From Branchiostoma floridae (taxonomy: Eukaryota > Chordata > Leptocardii > Amphioxiformes > Branchiostomatidae): a stretch of 64,000 nt of DNA. Below are positions 56,001 through 64,000 of this stretch, one piece after another (the stretch's first letter is position 1; every line of letters begins with the position of its first letter). A program made the position numbers and the translations under genes. The notes under the pieces are model-generated. The model did no database searches, was not told the origin of the DNA, and saw only the letters and a list, made by a program, of their open reading frames with translations. The stretch lies in the NCBI RefSeq assembly GCF_000003815.2, contig NW_023365777.1, forward strand, positions 478,855 to 542,854. The letters are read 5' to 3'.

Positions 56001-58502
56001 TTCCCCGGTCCGGGCTTCAACCACCTGGCGACGGAAGAAAAACAAGACTATCATCTAGCATGACAGTTCATCCTCGTCTTGGTAAGTGGCATTATGAAGA
56101 AACTTATCACTTTGAACCTTTGTCTAGTGTTGAAAAGTTCATTCTTCTTATGCGTTTTGATCAAACGACATTACAAACACATCTCAAGCTACATATTTAA
56201 CATTACTGAGGAAGGAGAAAAAGCCGAACAAATGTATTAGACTAGTCTTAGAATCCATGTTTTAGATTAGACTTAGAAACTATGTTTACTGTATTACCAC
56301 CCTTTGTATCTATATGCCTGTACTTAGCCCGATAGGGCACGAATGTCTAATAAAGGCTATTACATTTTTTTCTATTTTGCTTTTGGACAGACGAGGACAA
56401 TGTGGCACTGCACTCAAGTTAGTTACTTATATTAACAGTGACACATACAAAATACAGACAGAAGGTAAAGGAAGACTTTTGTATGACCTCACCGACCGAA
56501 GTCAGGTACCCATTTTTATACATGTGTGGAGTCAGAAAGTTCGTGTTAGGTGCCTTTCCCAAGCGCTCGACGTCGGCGGCATGGCTAGTATCGAACTCAG
56601 GACCACTAGATTCCGAGCCGAACGCTCTACCAGGTACGCCACATACAACTAAATTGTACCTAACTAATGCTGGAAAAAAATAGTTTTTAGAATGTGATGC
56701 ACGAACCTCTGGACTGGAAAGGTGTACAGCTCCACATCGGAAAGCGAAGAAATCTTGACGGTATCGACGAAAGTGTCGCCTTTCCCCTCGCTCCAGATCT
56801 CCAGTTCTTTAACCTATATATGGACGTGAATTGTCTGTAAGTATCAATGAGTGAGTGTTCGCCTTACATTCGGTAGGTCGTGAGTTCGATTCCAGGCCGA
56901 GTCACATCAAACCAGTTTTTACAAAATGGTACCATGGTGAGCACTGTTTTCCCTGCTTAGCATTTATGGGAAAGAGTATGGTAGTTGCAAAAACTATATT
57001 ATCAGTGGACTAGTCCCCTACTATCTATACGTAGCGACTTAATTAAGTTGTGTATACGCAGCCCAATGTTCTTTAATTGGGAGCTGGTGTGGGGAGTGGG
57101 GAGACTTTAAGTTTATTAACTAACTGCATGAAGGACATAGATGGCTTTTCTGTACACTTGTTAATTATGTGGAGCATCATGCTACTGTATTTATTTGGAA
57201 GAGAGAACTTTCTTTTGCGACGATTGTAACAGGTGCAGTGTATGGCAACTTATAGTGTCTGTACTTGCAGTTTTGTTTCAAACCGCTAGGCGATGTGCAT
57301 GTAACGACTAGTGGTCTTCACGTAATGGATATGAACACGCCTTATCCTCCTGAATTTTGGTAAATTTGGATATGCTAGTGAATGGGCATAATGTGTGTAT
57401 AATCCTTGACATAATGTGTGTATATTCCTTGACATAATGTGTGTATATTCCTTGACATAATGTGTGTATATTCCTTGACATAATGTGTGTATATTCCTTG
57501 ACATAATGTGTGTATATTCCTTGACATAATGTGTGTATATTCCTTGACTTTTAATTTTCGTTTCCACAAACATCCCGGCCGGGCTATGGTTGGGAAAAGG
57601 GATCTTAGCATTCCCCAAGCATCCCGACCGGACCCCATTTCAGAAAAGGGACCTAAGCCTAACACGTACCTTTTCACGCAGTTGAACGTTGCTCGGCGTG
57701 ACGCTGCTTTTCGATGCGGAAAGTTTGATGGTTTCCGTCCGATTACCGGCGATGTCCTCCAAAACGATGAAAATGGGGCTGGAACGTCATAGAAGATTGA
57801 TTTCCATGTTCGTGCCCCAAAATTTAGATTGCAAGAGGTAGAGACATTGGTAACATATACAAGTAACGGGAACAATCGTTGGGATGTAACTAGAGACTAA
57901 TCGAATCTATCTTAGAACAGCGACATCTATGCTGCAGTGCACTATCTCTATCTATTTATCAAACTCAGTGTAGTCCAGTATTGTAGCAACTGAAATTGTA
58001 GTGATATAATGTATATGTGTAGTATGAGACTGTGCCTTTTGTTGTCTATACATTGCCATACATTGTCACTGATACAATTGTTGTGCAATAAACCATCTAC
58101 CTATATATTTATCTAATAGTATGTATTATTACTCAAGTGGCAAGTTCACTCCAAACGATTCTGCTTTGTCTATCCTTTTTGACACCCTTTAACACTACGG
58201 CTTTCTCTATTTTGTGAACCAAATGTGTATACATGTATATGTGCATGATTGAAAGACCCTTATTGTAAATTCATACCTACGGCTACGACATAGGGCTAGG
58301 TACAGACATTTATCTTATGAATTATAACAAACATATGACAAAAGAAAGTAAACACGAGAAGACAAGGGTGTTGTAAAAAGCTACTGGTGATCCTTATACA
58401 AGGTTTGTCTAACATAAAAAGTGTAAACGACTCTTACCCGCCCCTTTCCTTCTCCGTTATGATTTGGCAGGTAGGGCCTGTTGAAGACGAGTTGTTGCCC
58501 AT
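46330..58502 (-). CDS. Lipoxygenase-family protein lacking the iron site (18 exons, 651 aa)
   Basis: Minus-strand exons in transcript order: 58502-58438, 57778-57670, 56813-56707, 56024-55868, 55487-55443, 55236-55108, 54486-54389, 53681-53549, 52731-52645, 52055-51950, 50831-50714, 49610-49521, 49342-49279, 48871-48766, 48537-48446, 47825-47655, 47079-46910 and 46438-46330. All junction phases agree, and the sum is 1956 bp. The layout is that of animal lipoxygenases: an N-terminal PLAT domain, then the helical catalytic domain, of near-usual length (about 650-680 aa). Family landmarks are LCAPMALFFV, WLLVKMW, HYRDDALPIW and FSYLDPD. Lipoxygenases add oxygen to polyunsaturated fatty acids with a non-haem iron. 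Compared with human ALOX5, the first ligand His is kept (His339) but the second is Asn344, the third Arg531, the fourth Leu535 (or Ser534) and the C-terminal Ile is Phe651. Dioxygenase activity is therefore not expected; a regulatory or lipid-binding role is possible (inference). Confidence 0.85.
47655..48871 (-). CDS. Lipoxygenase-like exons 14-16 with substituted third and fourth iron ligands
   Basis: 48871-48766 encodes VDDTTALPNYHYRDDALPIW (the YYRDDxLxIW block). 48537-48446 encodes DQELRAWREEMTKAAEGG. 47825-47655 encodes VIFTSTVSRAVSLQMYSQC, in the position of the family's VIFTxxxxHxxxNFxQxxxC helix. His is Arg531 and the Asn, four residues on, is Leu535 (Ser534 if one gap is allowed). 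Splice sites are canonical and phases are consistent. Confidence 0.85.
48053..48120. repeat. Degenerate telomere-like CCCTAA tract
   Basis: taaccctaaccctaactcaa then spaced cttaaccctaacctcaaacc: several exact and inexact copies of CCCTAA, the C-rich strand of the TTAGGG telomere repeat, within an intron of the lipoxygenase-like gene. Confidence 0.75.
49279..50831 (-). CDS. Lipoxygenase-like exons 11-13
   Basis: 50831-50714 encodes GFSRLAMESVALCAHRNLSV to SHPVSRLLAPHFNQLIPANR (the family HPxxxLLxPH block is clear). 49610-49521 encodes ETLRMLDPGQWMDETTRIGR. 49342-49279 encodes WKSHWRMNVEGNLPRDLENR. In ALOX5 the segment after the first ligand pair has a third conserved His (RTH); here the aligned position is Arg. 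Confidence 0.8.
50036..50333. mobile_element. Palindromic MITE, diverged copy in the lipoxygenase-like intron
   Basis: cacacgtgcgtatatattca, agtccgtatgaagtccgtac at the left and ccatacggacgtcatg ... ctatatacgcagaccca at the right match the ends and middle (tggctcacaaaccgtactcc) of the element in the 3.2-kb units. Confidence 0.7.
50389..50626. mobile_element. MITE with about 48-bp terminal inverted repeats
   Basis: Left attcttgaaatagttgaact, gtaatttccaacacaaaaat, tggactc; right gagtccaatatttgtgttgg, aaattacagttccactattt, caagaat. Length about 238 bp, in an intron. Confidence 0.8.
50895..50935. repeat. GT microsatellite
   Basis: Two GT runs separated by ctattatt, in an intron of the lipoxygenase-like gene. 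Confidence 0.9.
51676..51940. mobile_element. MITE with GGTATCTCACTGCA-type ends
   Basis: Left aatgcggtatctcactgcac, ttgcgtcatccttgcgtcac; right gtgacgctatcttgacgcaa, atgcagtgagatactacctt. Terminal repeats of about 45 bp over about 265 bp. It ends only about 10 bp from the exon at 51950. Related ends occur at about 4608 and 44870. Confidence 0.8.
51950..52731 (-). CDS. Lipoxygenase-like exons 9-10 with the first iron-ligand helix
   Basis: 52731-52645 encodes LCAPMALFFVDDEGDLMPIA, the family's CAPIxLFxxxxxxxLxPIAIQL strand. 52055-51950 encodes VFLPTDPPYTWLLVKMWYN, then LAEASWHLACANF. This aligns without gaps to the WLLAKxWVxxxDxxxHxxxTH helix: His339 is present, and five residues on the second ligand His is Asn344 (codon AAC). 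Confidence 0.88.
52540..52560. repeat. AT microsatellite
   Basis: A short (AT)n run in the intron between exons 8 and 9 of the lipoxygenase-like gene. Confidence 0.85.
52772..52965 (+). mobile_element. MITE of the GGCCCGG-terminal family
   Basis: Left aaaaccggggcccgaacggg, ctgtttgggg; right ctgtccggtcgcggcccggt, tttaaatgtgacc. Related copies at 2573-2750 (reverse) and 60369-60563. Confidence 0.65.
53549..55487 (-). CDS. Lipoxygenase-like exons 5-8
   Basis: 55487-55443 encodes VAGSPRQAMWAQEYK. 55236-55108 encodes KTYFNIRDRCKSDELLLRL on to ELGFKVPQ. 54486-54389 encodes WWFDKMFGQQRLQGLVPNLI (the family's F.xQRLxGxNPxxI block). 53681-53549 encodes LNVTEEMVKDVLKDVSLKQA to RLYLTDLTMLKGVKCI (the VTxxMVxxxL and RLFxxDYxxLxG blocks). 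Phases 0/0, 0/0, 0/2 and 2/0 fit their neighbours. Confidence 0.82.
53860..54150. repeat. Multi-copy inverted-repeat element (CAAGCAACTGGATATGA family)
   Basis: ttactcaagcaactggatat, then gattttggaaacggtcagac and gtttcg, are followed by inverted and again direct copies (gaccgtttccaaatcatatc, tagttgcttgaataact). At least three arms are seen, separated by cttcgtcagtgacactg. Fragments of the same family lie at about 908-1000 and 17915-17965. A spurious 179-codon minus-strand open frame runs through it. Confidence 0.75.
54815..54907. repeat. 11-bp minisatellite
   Basis: About eight imperfect copies of catcaagtatg in an intron. Confidence 0.85.
55868..58502 (-). CDS. Lipoxygenase-like exons 1-4: N-terminal PLAT-type domain
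   Basis: 58502-58438 encodes MGNNSSSTGPTCQIITEKER. 57778-57670 encodes PIFIVLEDIAGNRTETIKLS. 56813-56707 encodes VKELEIWSEGKGDTFVDTVK to DVELYTFPVQ. 56024-55868 encodes RWLKPGPGKRLFIPPFN to ELNDKKKDFQMTSLADG. The VxxLxIWxEGxGD...DxVxI...YxFPxxRWL pattern is the beta-sandwich PLAT/LH2 domain that brings lipoxygenases to membranes. The first Met is followed by GNNSS, a possible N-myristoylation context. The first exon is the least certain part; an alternative upstream exon is listed at 60254. Confidence 0.7.
56440..56652 (-). mobile_element. tRNA-derived SINE (minus strand)
   Basis: On the minus strand a tRNA-like head has an A-box-like TGGCGTACCTGGTAGAGCG and a B-box-like GGTCCTGAGTTCGATACTAG, followed by a body with AAAAATGGGTACCTGACTTC and GGTCGGTGAGGT. 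Typical SINE structure, in an intron. Not a functional tRNA: it lacks a clean cloverleaf and continues into the body. Confidence 0.6.
56840..57080 (+). mobile_element. SINE-like element with tRNA-type B box (plus strand)
   Basis: gtgttcgccttacattcggt followed by aggtcgtgagttcgattcca resembles the second half of a tRNA gene including the B box, and is followed by a non-tRNA body. 3' limit approximate. Opposite orientation to the SINE at 56440. Confidence 0.45.
57387..57547. repeat. 23-bp minisatellite, seven copies
   Basis: The unit cataatgtgtgtatattcct followed by tga starts at 57387, 57410, 57433, 57456, 57479, 57502 and 57525. Nearly perfect copies, in an intron of the lipoxygenase-like gene. 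No spacers, so not a CRISPR array. Confidence 0.95.
57990..58115 (+). repeat. CR1-like 3' tail fragment
   Basis: ttgccatacattgtcactga followed by tacaattgttgtgcaataaa. The inverse of this wording occurs at about 20774-20820, and a related tail closes the retrotransposon at 16.12 kb. 5'-truncated. Confidence 0.45.
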
Positions 58503-60253
58503 TTTGCTTGTGTACTAGCCTGCGGCAAACCGGAAAAAAATTAAAACACGCACAAGCTTTATTGACAAGACATAAAGTAAAGTTACTTTTGTATGGCCAA
58601 CTATAAACTACAACAAAAAAAGAGAGAAAGAATACAGAATATATCTTACAATTCTACTAATTAAACAGTATATAGATAAGATTCTACTAATTAAACAACA
58701 TAGGATAATAAGGAAAAATCTGTCACAAGGCATTAAGGAATGCTAACCTCCTTTGCAGCCGGCGGCGGTATTATTTTTTGGGGAGAGCTTTTGGGAGAGC
58801 TTATTCGCGATTTTGGGGAGCGCTAGATTGGCGATCTGCAACATAGAGAGCATTACGTCCGGGAATATTACATTTGATATTCCCAGCATAAGAATCTGTC
58901 TCATATGTTGAAAATCGTGGATCAGCTAACCCCTTCCCAAAACAGAACCACTCCTAGAAGGCTGCGAATGAGGCTAAACAAATGCATGAAATTTTCAGCA
59001 AGCTTTCAAGACTTCTTCACATATTGTCGACACCCTGAAATGCGTTTCCGATCATGTATTGCTACTGTATTACAGGTTTTTTTTTCAAACGCGCGAACGT
59101 AAAAAACACAGCGAACATTCCATGATTTACAGTACTAGTGATTACTTAGATAACACATCATTGTTTTCAACATCATCTAGCAAAATTATGCGTACTTTTT
59201 CTACAACGTATAGTGTATTCCTAGTTCAGTTGTATTCTACTAAGGAAACTGGCGCCTTGATAATCTCAACATAACGTTAAATATGCTGCTATATATTCTA
59301 CATTTCCTTTTCAGTGTGTTTTTTTGATGTACAGGATAGCAAATCACGTAGAGTGGCAGCTGTCACATTTTGCTCTCGTTGAATTTAGATAGAATGCTTA
59401 GTCCGACATGAAAGCTTTGTTTAGTGCATAGCTTATGTTTAGTGTACAACCTACGTGTGACCTATGTTCATTGTATAACCTATGTATCGTGTGCAACCTA
59501 TGTCTGGTGTAGAATCTGTTTCGTGTATAACCTATATATAGTGTATAACCACTGTGTATACATATACGTATAACCTACGTGAAGTATATAAGCTATGTAT
59601 AGTGTATAACCTATGTATAGTACATAACCTGTGTGTTTGTTATGAATTGCTCGAAGTTGGCCATTACTAATCCTAAAACCGTGAAAACGTAACATTCACA
59701 CATAAGCAACGAGGTTTCTCCCGCATGTATCAAACTGTATGTGTGCCAAATTCTCTTAACACAGCGCACGATACTCTAACAAAAAATACAAAATATGTGC
59801 ACACTCGCAAGAATGCAGTTTTCGGATAAGTTGGGCAGAAGATTGACAACCTCGAAGAACCAGTGTGACCCTATGTGACACCAAGAAAATGGGGGGCGTG
59901 TCTCTCTAGAGGCATAATTTGCAAGTCTTGTGGTAGACGCTTCCAGACACACGTTTAGGTACCACGAAAACATGAATCAGATGCATATTTCAATCTTCCA
60001 AAAGAGGCAAATCATCAAATAATTTTGTTACTAGTACTACAGCTTGTACGACGTTTTCTGGGGCAAGTAAAATGTAACGCACTGTCAAACCAAAGTTGAG
60101 CCAAATCCTGCCTATAAGGGTGCTTACATATACGTTTCTGAGATTTTCACTAACTACAGAATAACATGACCTGTAACTTTTGATATGTAAATCCTTGAGC
60201 ATTTCTAAAACACTTCTAAACTTTCTGCAACTGGTAAAAAACCCCGCACGTAC
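58503..60253. other. Upstream or first-intron region of the lipoxygenase-like gene
   Basis: AT-rich. At 59425-59640 there are many degenerate copies of gtgtataacctatgta. No other exon was recognised apart from the candidate at 60254. Confidence 0.45.
59425..59640. repeat. Degenerate tandem repeat (GTGTATAACCTATGTA-like)
   Basis: About ten imperfect copies of a 15-20 bp motif. Simple minisatellite. Confidence 0.75.
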
Positions 60254-60367
60254 CTTGTTCTTGTTGTGCTGGTGATTATTTGTGGCAGGTGTTCGCACTA
60301 CAAACTTCCCAGTGGACCGCAGCAGCACTTCGAGCGCGAACAAGTCTAACCGGTTCTTTTGTCCCAT
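60254..60367 (-). CDS. Candidate alternative first exon of the lipoxygenase-like gene
   Basis: Minus-strand ATG (60367) opens MGQKNRLDLFALEVLLRSTG, runs to NHQHNKNK and ends at a strong donor (AAG followed by GTACGT) in phase 0. Splicing to TAG at 58515-58517 would add YTSK in frame before the MGNNSSS methionine. It could also be the first exon of an unrelated minus-strand gene. A GGCCCGG-type MITE starts immediately outside the ATG. Confidence 0.35.
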
Positions 60368-60368
60368 T

Positions 60369-60563
60369 GAGGACTACGTCACATTTCCTATCCGGGGCCC
60401 GGCCGGGCTGTTTGCGGAAACGGCATGTTTATGGCAATAAATATGCACAGGGCATGCTACATGTTGAATAATTTTTGGTCCGTTTTGTGTTTTTGGCTGT
60501 TTTTAATATCGTACTTTCTGGTCCCCAAAACTGCTCGACCGGGCCCCTTTGTGGTGACGTTAG
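60369..60563 (+). mobile_element. MITE of the GGCCCGG-terminal family
   Basis: Left ctacgtcacatttcctatcc, ggggcccggccgggctgttt; right actgctcgaccgggcccctt, tgtggtgacgttag. Related copies at 2573-2750 and 52772-52965. Confidence 0.65.
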
Positions 60564-60904
60564 TCTAAAATGGCTTCTGTATTGCAAGATCATGTTAAAC
60601 GGGTACCAATATGTCTCCCTCCATGTGTCTTTATTCATGAAGGGGAGAGGCAGGTTTGAAGGAATTTTAACTACTACGAATATTAAACAATAAAGAAAAT
60701 CTAATAATTTTAACAGACATTAATGTTTAGTGGATCATGGAAGGACGAAAAAAAAACAAACAATTTCAACGTTTCCATGACTACTACCTCTCTAAAAAGG
60801 AATTGTTTCGCAACATAATTTTGAAATCGAACCATATATTCCTGAGATAATGTAGTGCACCTAGACCTAGAGCAGACTGCCGTACCTCCTTTTTTGCCGA
60901 ACTT

Positions 60905-60975
60905 TGATTGGTTAAGCCACCTAGGGCACCTTGCACCTGGTCAGGGCACTATGAACCTGGCCTATAAAAGCGAGA
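60905..60975 (+). promoter_or_regulatory. Candidate core promoter upstream of the LRR gene at 62483
   Basis: An inverted CCAAT box (GATTGGTTAA, about 60907) is followed 50 bp later by CCTATAAAAGCG (60960-60971), a good TATA box. A start near 60993 would place the mariner-like element (61159-62077) in a 5' intron of the LRR gene. Plausible but unsupported by a recognised 5' exon. Confidence 0.4.
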
Positions 60976-61158
60976 ATATGCTGTACTGTGCTCATTCGAG
61001 CCCACAACACTAAGGAAGCCACACGGTGAAATATGTTGGTGTGTACTGGTTCGAATTAAGTTCCTATACGGGGAACATGCGGCTCCAGCGTCTTTTCTGA
61101 AGATGTGGCGTAAGTGTGTACGGTTGGCTTGAGGTTGTCCTTCCCCACGTACTCATGC

Positions 61159-62077
61159 ACGAGGGGCGTTCAAAAAGTAATGCCACAGGATTTGTCGCAG
61201 AATAATTTTTTTCATCAAATGAGTTGAAATTTGGCACAAAGGTAAAGGCATCTAGAGATTTAAATGTCTCAGTTAGTTGTTCAGGTTTTTATGAGTGACT
61301 GAGTTGAGTTCAAGATGACCGCACCCTTGGAAGCTTGTCAGGAGAGCAATTCCTCTAAAGCTGACCCTTTTAAAACTATTGTAGGAAGCTAACGTTTCAT
61401 CTGTATGATAAAAAATGTCTCAATAGACTACATGCCAAATTTCATGTCTGAACTCTCAATGGTTCATCTTTTACAGCCACTAAAATGGAGCGAGTTGCTA
61501 TATTACATGCAATTTCATTAATAGCCAAATACGTAAACTGTTGACTTAAGATTTTCTGACTGCTTTTCTGCTGGCCAAAAGATACGATTTGGCACAATTA
61601 CTAACTGTTTCAAGACCAAGAAGTGTGCTATAGGTTTGATACCTCTTAGTTAATAAAAAAAGTCGGTTACGGAAACTTTAAGCAGCCGACCCTTGATCTA
61701 CGACCCCTCATACCTCACATCATCCCAGGATCGAAAATATAATAAATGATTGGATCTAAAAGACGAAAAATAGGAATGTGACTTATAGAGAAATGCAACT
61801 TGATACTTGTGTAGTTTCAGTTTCGTACAATAGTTACTAGTAAGTCATGGAGATTATCAATTGCACGTTAATTTACCCTCCAATTTCTTCCGACGGGATA
61901 ACAAGGGTGTGGTCATCTTGAACTCAACTCAGTCACTCATAAAAACCTGAACAACAAATTGAGATATCTCAATCTCAAGAAGACATATACCTTTACCTTT
62001 GTGCCAAATTTCAACTCATTCGATGAAAAATTAGCCTGCTATAAAACCGGTGGCATTACTTTTTGAACGCCCCTCGT
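61159..62077. mobile_element. Mariner-like non-autonomous element with long terminal inverted repeats
   Basis: Ends ACGAGGGGCGTTCAAAAAGT / ACTTTTTGAACGCCCCTCGT, with inverted similarity extending about 170 bp (gttgaaatttggcacaaagg, ttcaggtttttatgagtgac). GGCGTTCAAAAAGTAATG-type ends are known from mariner elements. Length 919 bp with no transposase frame. A TA target duplication was not seen at these limits. Confidence 0.75.
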
Positions 62078-62482
62078 CTTCCTGACTTGAAACGTTCCGT
62101 GTTTCCCCTTAGCTTATTCAGACTAATAAAAACCAATCTGGTAAAGCGTGCCATACGTGAGTACCTGGCGTTAAAGAATGTCTCTGTTGTTGTTACGACG
62201 CAACTCCGCTATATATATGAAAATGCTTGAAATAACGGAGACTTAATCAAGTGGGGCGCTGGTTGTTGCAAGATCCGGTGCGGTTAGTGCGCTGTTGCGC
62301 CACCGCAGACAACACGGCTTTTCTCTGAGCTGCTTAGCTGAAGTCGTGGGAGAGAGAGACTAACGGTAAGAATTTTGTAGAGCCATCACATTTTAGCTCA
62401 CCCTTCTTTGGTAAGGATATGTATATGCAAATGATACTATAGGAAGCAGCTATCCATGTGCATGGTGTGTTGACTAACTATC

Positions 62483-64000
62483 ATGGCTACGAAGTTGACG
62501 GTAAAGGTCTGCTTGTTGCTGCTCTCGCAGCTGCTAGTGCATAGTGTGGACGCCGGTAGCTGGCAGGGCTGCCGTGAGGTGTCCGTGGCAAAGTGTGGTG
62601 TAGGTGATAGCGGTCTGGATGGTCGTGAGTACCGGTACGACACTGGAGCGTACCGGTACAAGTGGACCAAATACCCGCGTGAAGTAGCCAGTTACGAAGG
62701 CCCGTTTCGAACCGTTGCTTTGAGTCAGAAGTACCAATCCTGTCAGGTCTGCTCAAATGAAACAACGCCTACTAAGGGGGGTCCCACTCGGAACCTATCC
62801 CCACAAGGGACAACCAACATCATGATCGTTGACACTAACGTGGGCAAGCTTGGCACTGAAAAGGCAGAGATCCTCTCTCAGATCCCCTGTGGTGGATATT
62901 GTAAGCTGTGGTTTGTGGGTTGTAACCTAACGGAGATAGAGGGAGGGGCGTTTGCTAAGTTGCCACAGGTCTCCACCCTGGTCATCTGGCGGAGCAATGT
63001 CCAGACTCTGAGGAACGGCACGTTTGCTGGGATGGAAGGTATTAAACGTCTTCTGCTGTTGGAGAACAACCTGACACATCTGGAGGTAATTATATTTCAC
63101 AACACGCAATTCTTACAAATATTCTTCAGATCTGTTGTTATTGATTTTTACTAATGATCATGTCATTGTTTGTGTTCAGGGATTCCTTCGCGTATTTTAT
63201 TTCACCCCATATGCCATAAAATAGGAGGAATTTAGGAAGTACATGGTCTTAAGCTTTTGAAAACAATTTTCCCCTATTATGCGCTATGGCATACGCTTTA
63301 CTGTAGTTTATAGTTCTATAGTACTGTTGACTGTTGTGCTGTGTAGTGTTGATGTTATCAAACTGGACTGTCCACTGTTCTTGTCCACTGTTGTCTAGCG
63401 CTAGTGTAAAGGGCCTTTATAATCGTTATGATATGATATTATACATATTTGTAGTAATCTTTTTTGTTTTGTTTATTACTATGGTTGTTTGCACACTTCT
63501 ATTCAGTTGTTATATCATTGTGTTCTTGAAAAAAAAAATAGAATTGAATAAAAAAACTTTCTGTTGCAGGATGGCTGCTTTGATGGGTTGCCCAGCTTGT
63601 CCTTGCTCATCCTCGTGGACAACCGAATCCTGACGCTGTCACCTGACACGTTCCGGGGAGTGCAGCTGCAGTGGTTGGACGTAAGTGCAAATCACCTCAC
63701 TAGCGTAGCTGCTGGGACCCTGCAGGCGATCAAGTCCGTAGAACATGTCCACGCCGCCGAGAACAAACTGCGAGCGATCGGCGCCGGAATGTTCCACGGT
63801 CTTGAGCGGCTGCGGATCGTGATACTGGAGGGTAACAGAATCTCCCACATCGCTGCATGCGCGTTCCACTCAAACACGAAGTTGTCGATGTTAAACCTGG
63901 CAGGAAACAGGCTGACCTTCCTGTCCGGCGGTTGGTTCAAATCGTCATTTCCATCCACATTCCTCGTGCGTGGAAATGCGATTGCCGCAATGGCGCTGGA
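62483..64000 (+). CDS. Leucine-rich repeat secreted or membrane protein, 5' part (cut by the window end)
   Basis: Exon 1 62483-63085 (201 codons): signal peptide MATKLTVKVCLLLLSQLLVH, a charged N-terminal region with CQVCSNE and CGGYCKLWFVGC, then LRRs (FAKLPQVSTLVIWRSNVQTL, FAGMEGIKRLLLLENNLTHL). Donor GAG followed by GTAATT, phase 0. Exon 2 starts at 63570 (acceptor ttctgttgcag) and continues open to the window end with more LRRs (LPSLSLLILVDNRILTL, LQWLDVSANHLTSV, RLRIVILEGNRISHI, LSMLNLAGNRLTFL). GC-richer than the surrounding DNA. Whether a membrane helix or TIR domain follows cannot be seen, so Toll-like, Slit-like or variable-lymphocyte-receptor-like outcomes remain open. Confidence 0.82.

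Noticed and set aside
56555-56650. Possible tRNA gene on the minus strand
   Set aside because: A- and B-box-like sequences are present, but they continue into a SINE body and I could not fold a complete cloverleaf.
57387-57547. Regular 23-bp repeats resembling a CRISPR array
   Set aside because: Direct tandem repeats with no spacers, in an intron of an animal gene.

Overview
The window looks like nuclear DNA of an invertebrate chordate, most likely an amphioxus (Branchiostoma). This is an inference from four things: short phase-matched exons separated by AT-rich introns; genes pairing EGF, C-type lectin and leucine-rich repeats; tRNA-derived SINEs and CR1/jockey-like retroposon tails; and many miniature inverted-repeat elements. 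Two runs of N (10877-10981 and 12558-12657) are assembly gaps inside a retrotransposon. There is no sign of operons, CRISPR arrays or rRNA.

Layout. (1) 1-5.1 kb holds repeats and a candidate minus-strand signal-peptide exon at 2358-2454. (2) 5168-20153, plus strand: a type II membrane protein with a tyrosine-rich cytoplasmic tail, one membrane helix, a Ser/Thr/Pro stalk of repeated exons, five intact EGF exons plus one broken one, and a C-type lectin domain with EPN and WND motifs. A CR1/jockey-type non-LTR retrotransposon (about 9.9-16.13 kb) lies in one intron, just upstream of the first EGF splice acceptor. (3) 21126-30823: a 3.23-kb unit repeated three times in tandem with only two differences noticed. 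Each unit holds a palindromic MITE, a Helitron-like element and a copy of the upstream region of the next gene. (4) 30875-34292 and 37091-40096, plus strand: two paralogous, essentially intronless LRR type I receptors. The first is broken by one extra G in a G run, the second is intact (1001 aa). Their long tails carry SH3-ligand-like, YSEIP-type and 28-residue RRASLP repeats. Their flanks are duplicated too, and a remnant of a third upstream region lies near 42.4-42.7 kb. (5) 46330-58502, minus strand: an 18-exon lipoxygenase-family gene that is open and phase-consistent throughout (651 codons plus stop). It has lost four of the five iron ligands, so it appears to be a pseudoenzyme. (6) 62483-64000, plus strand: the start of another LRR protein gene, cut by the window edge.

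How the genes relate. Three of the four recognisable loci encode surface or secreted recognition proteins (lectin or LRR), which suggests a receptor-rich, perhaps immune-related neighbourhood. That is inference from domain content. The most unusual items are the lipoxygenase without its iron site, the repeat-built tails of the LRR receptors, the near-identical triplication of a promoter-bearing module, and a perfect 64-bp palindrome at a destroyed EGF exon. Exon boundaries were worked out by eye from GT/GC-AG sites, reading phase and family similarity. No database search or transcript evidence was available.
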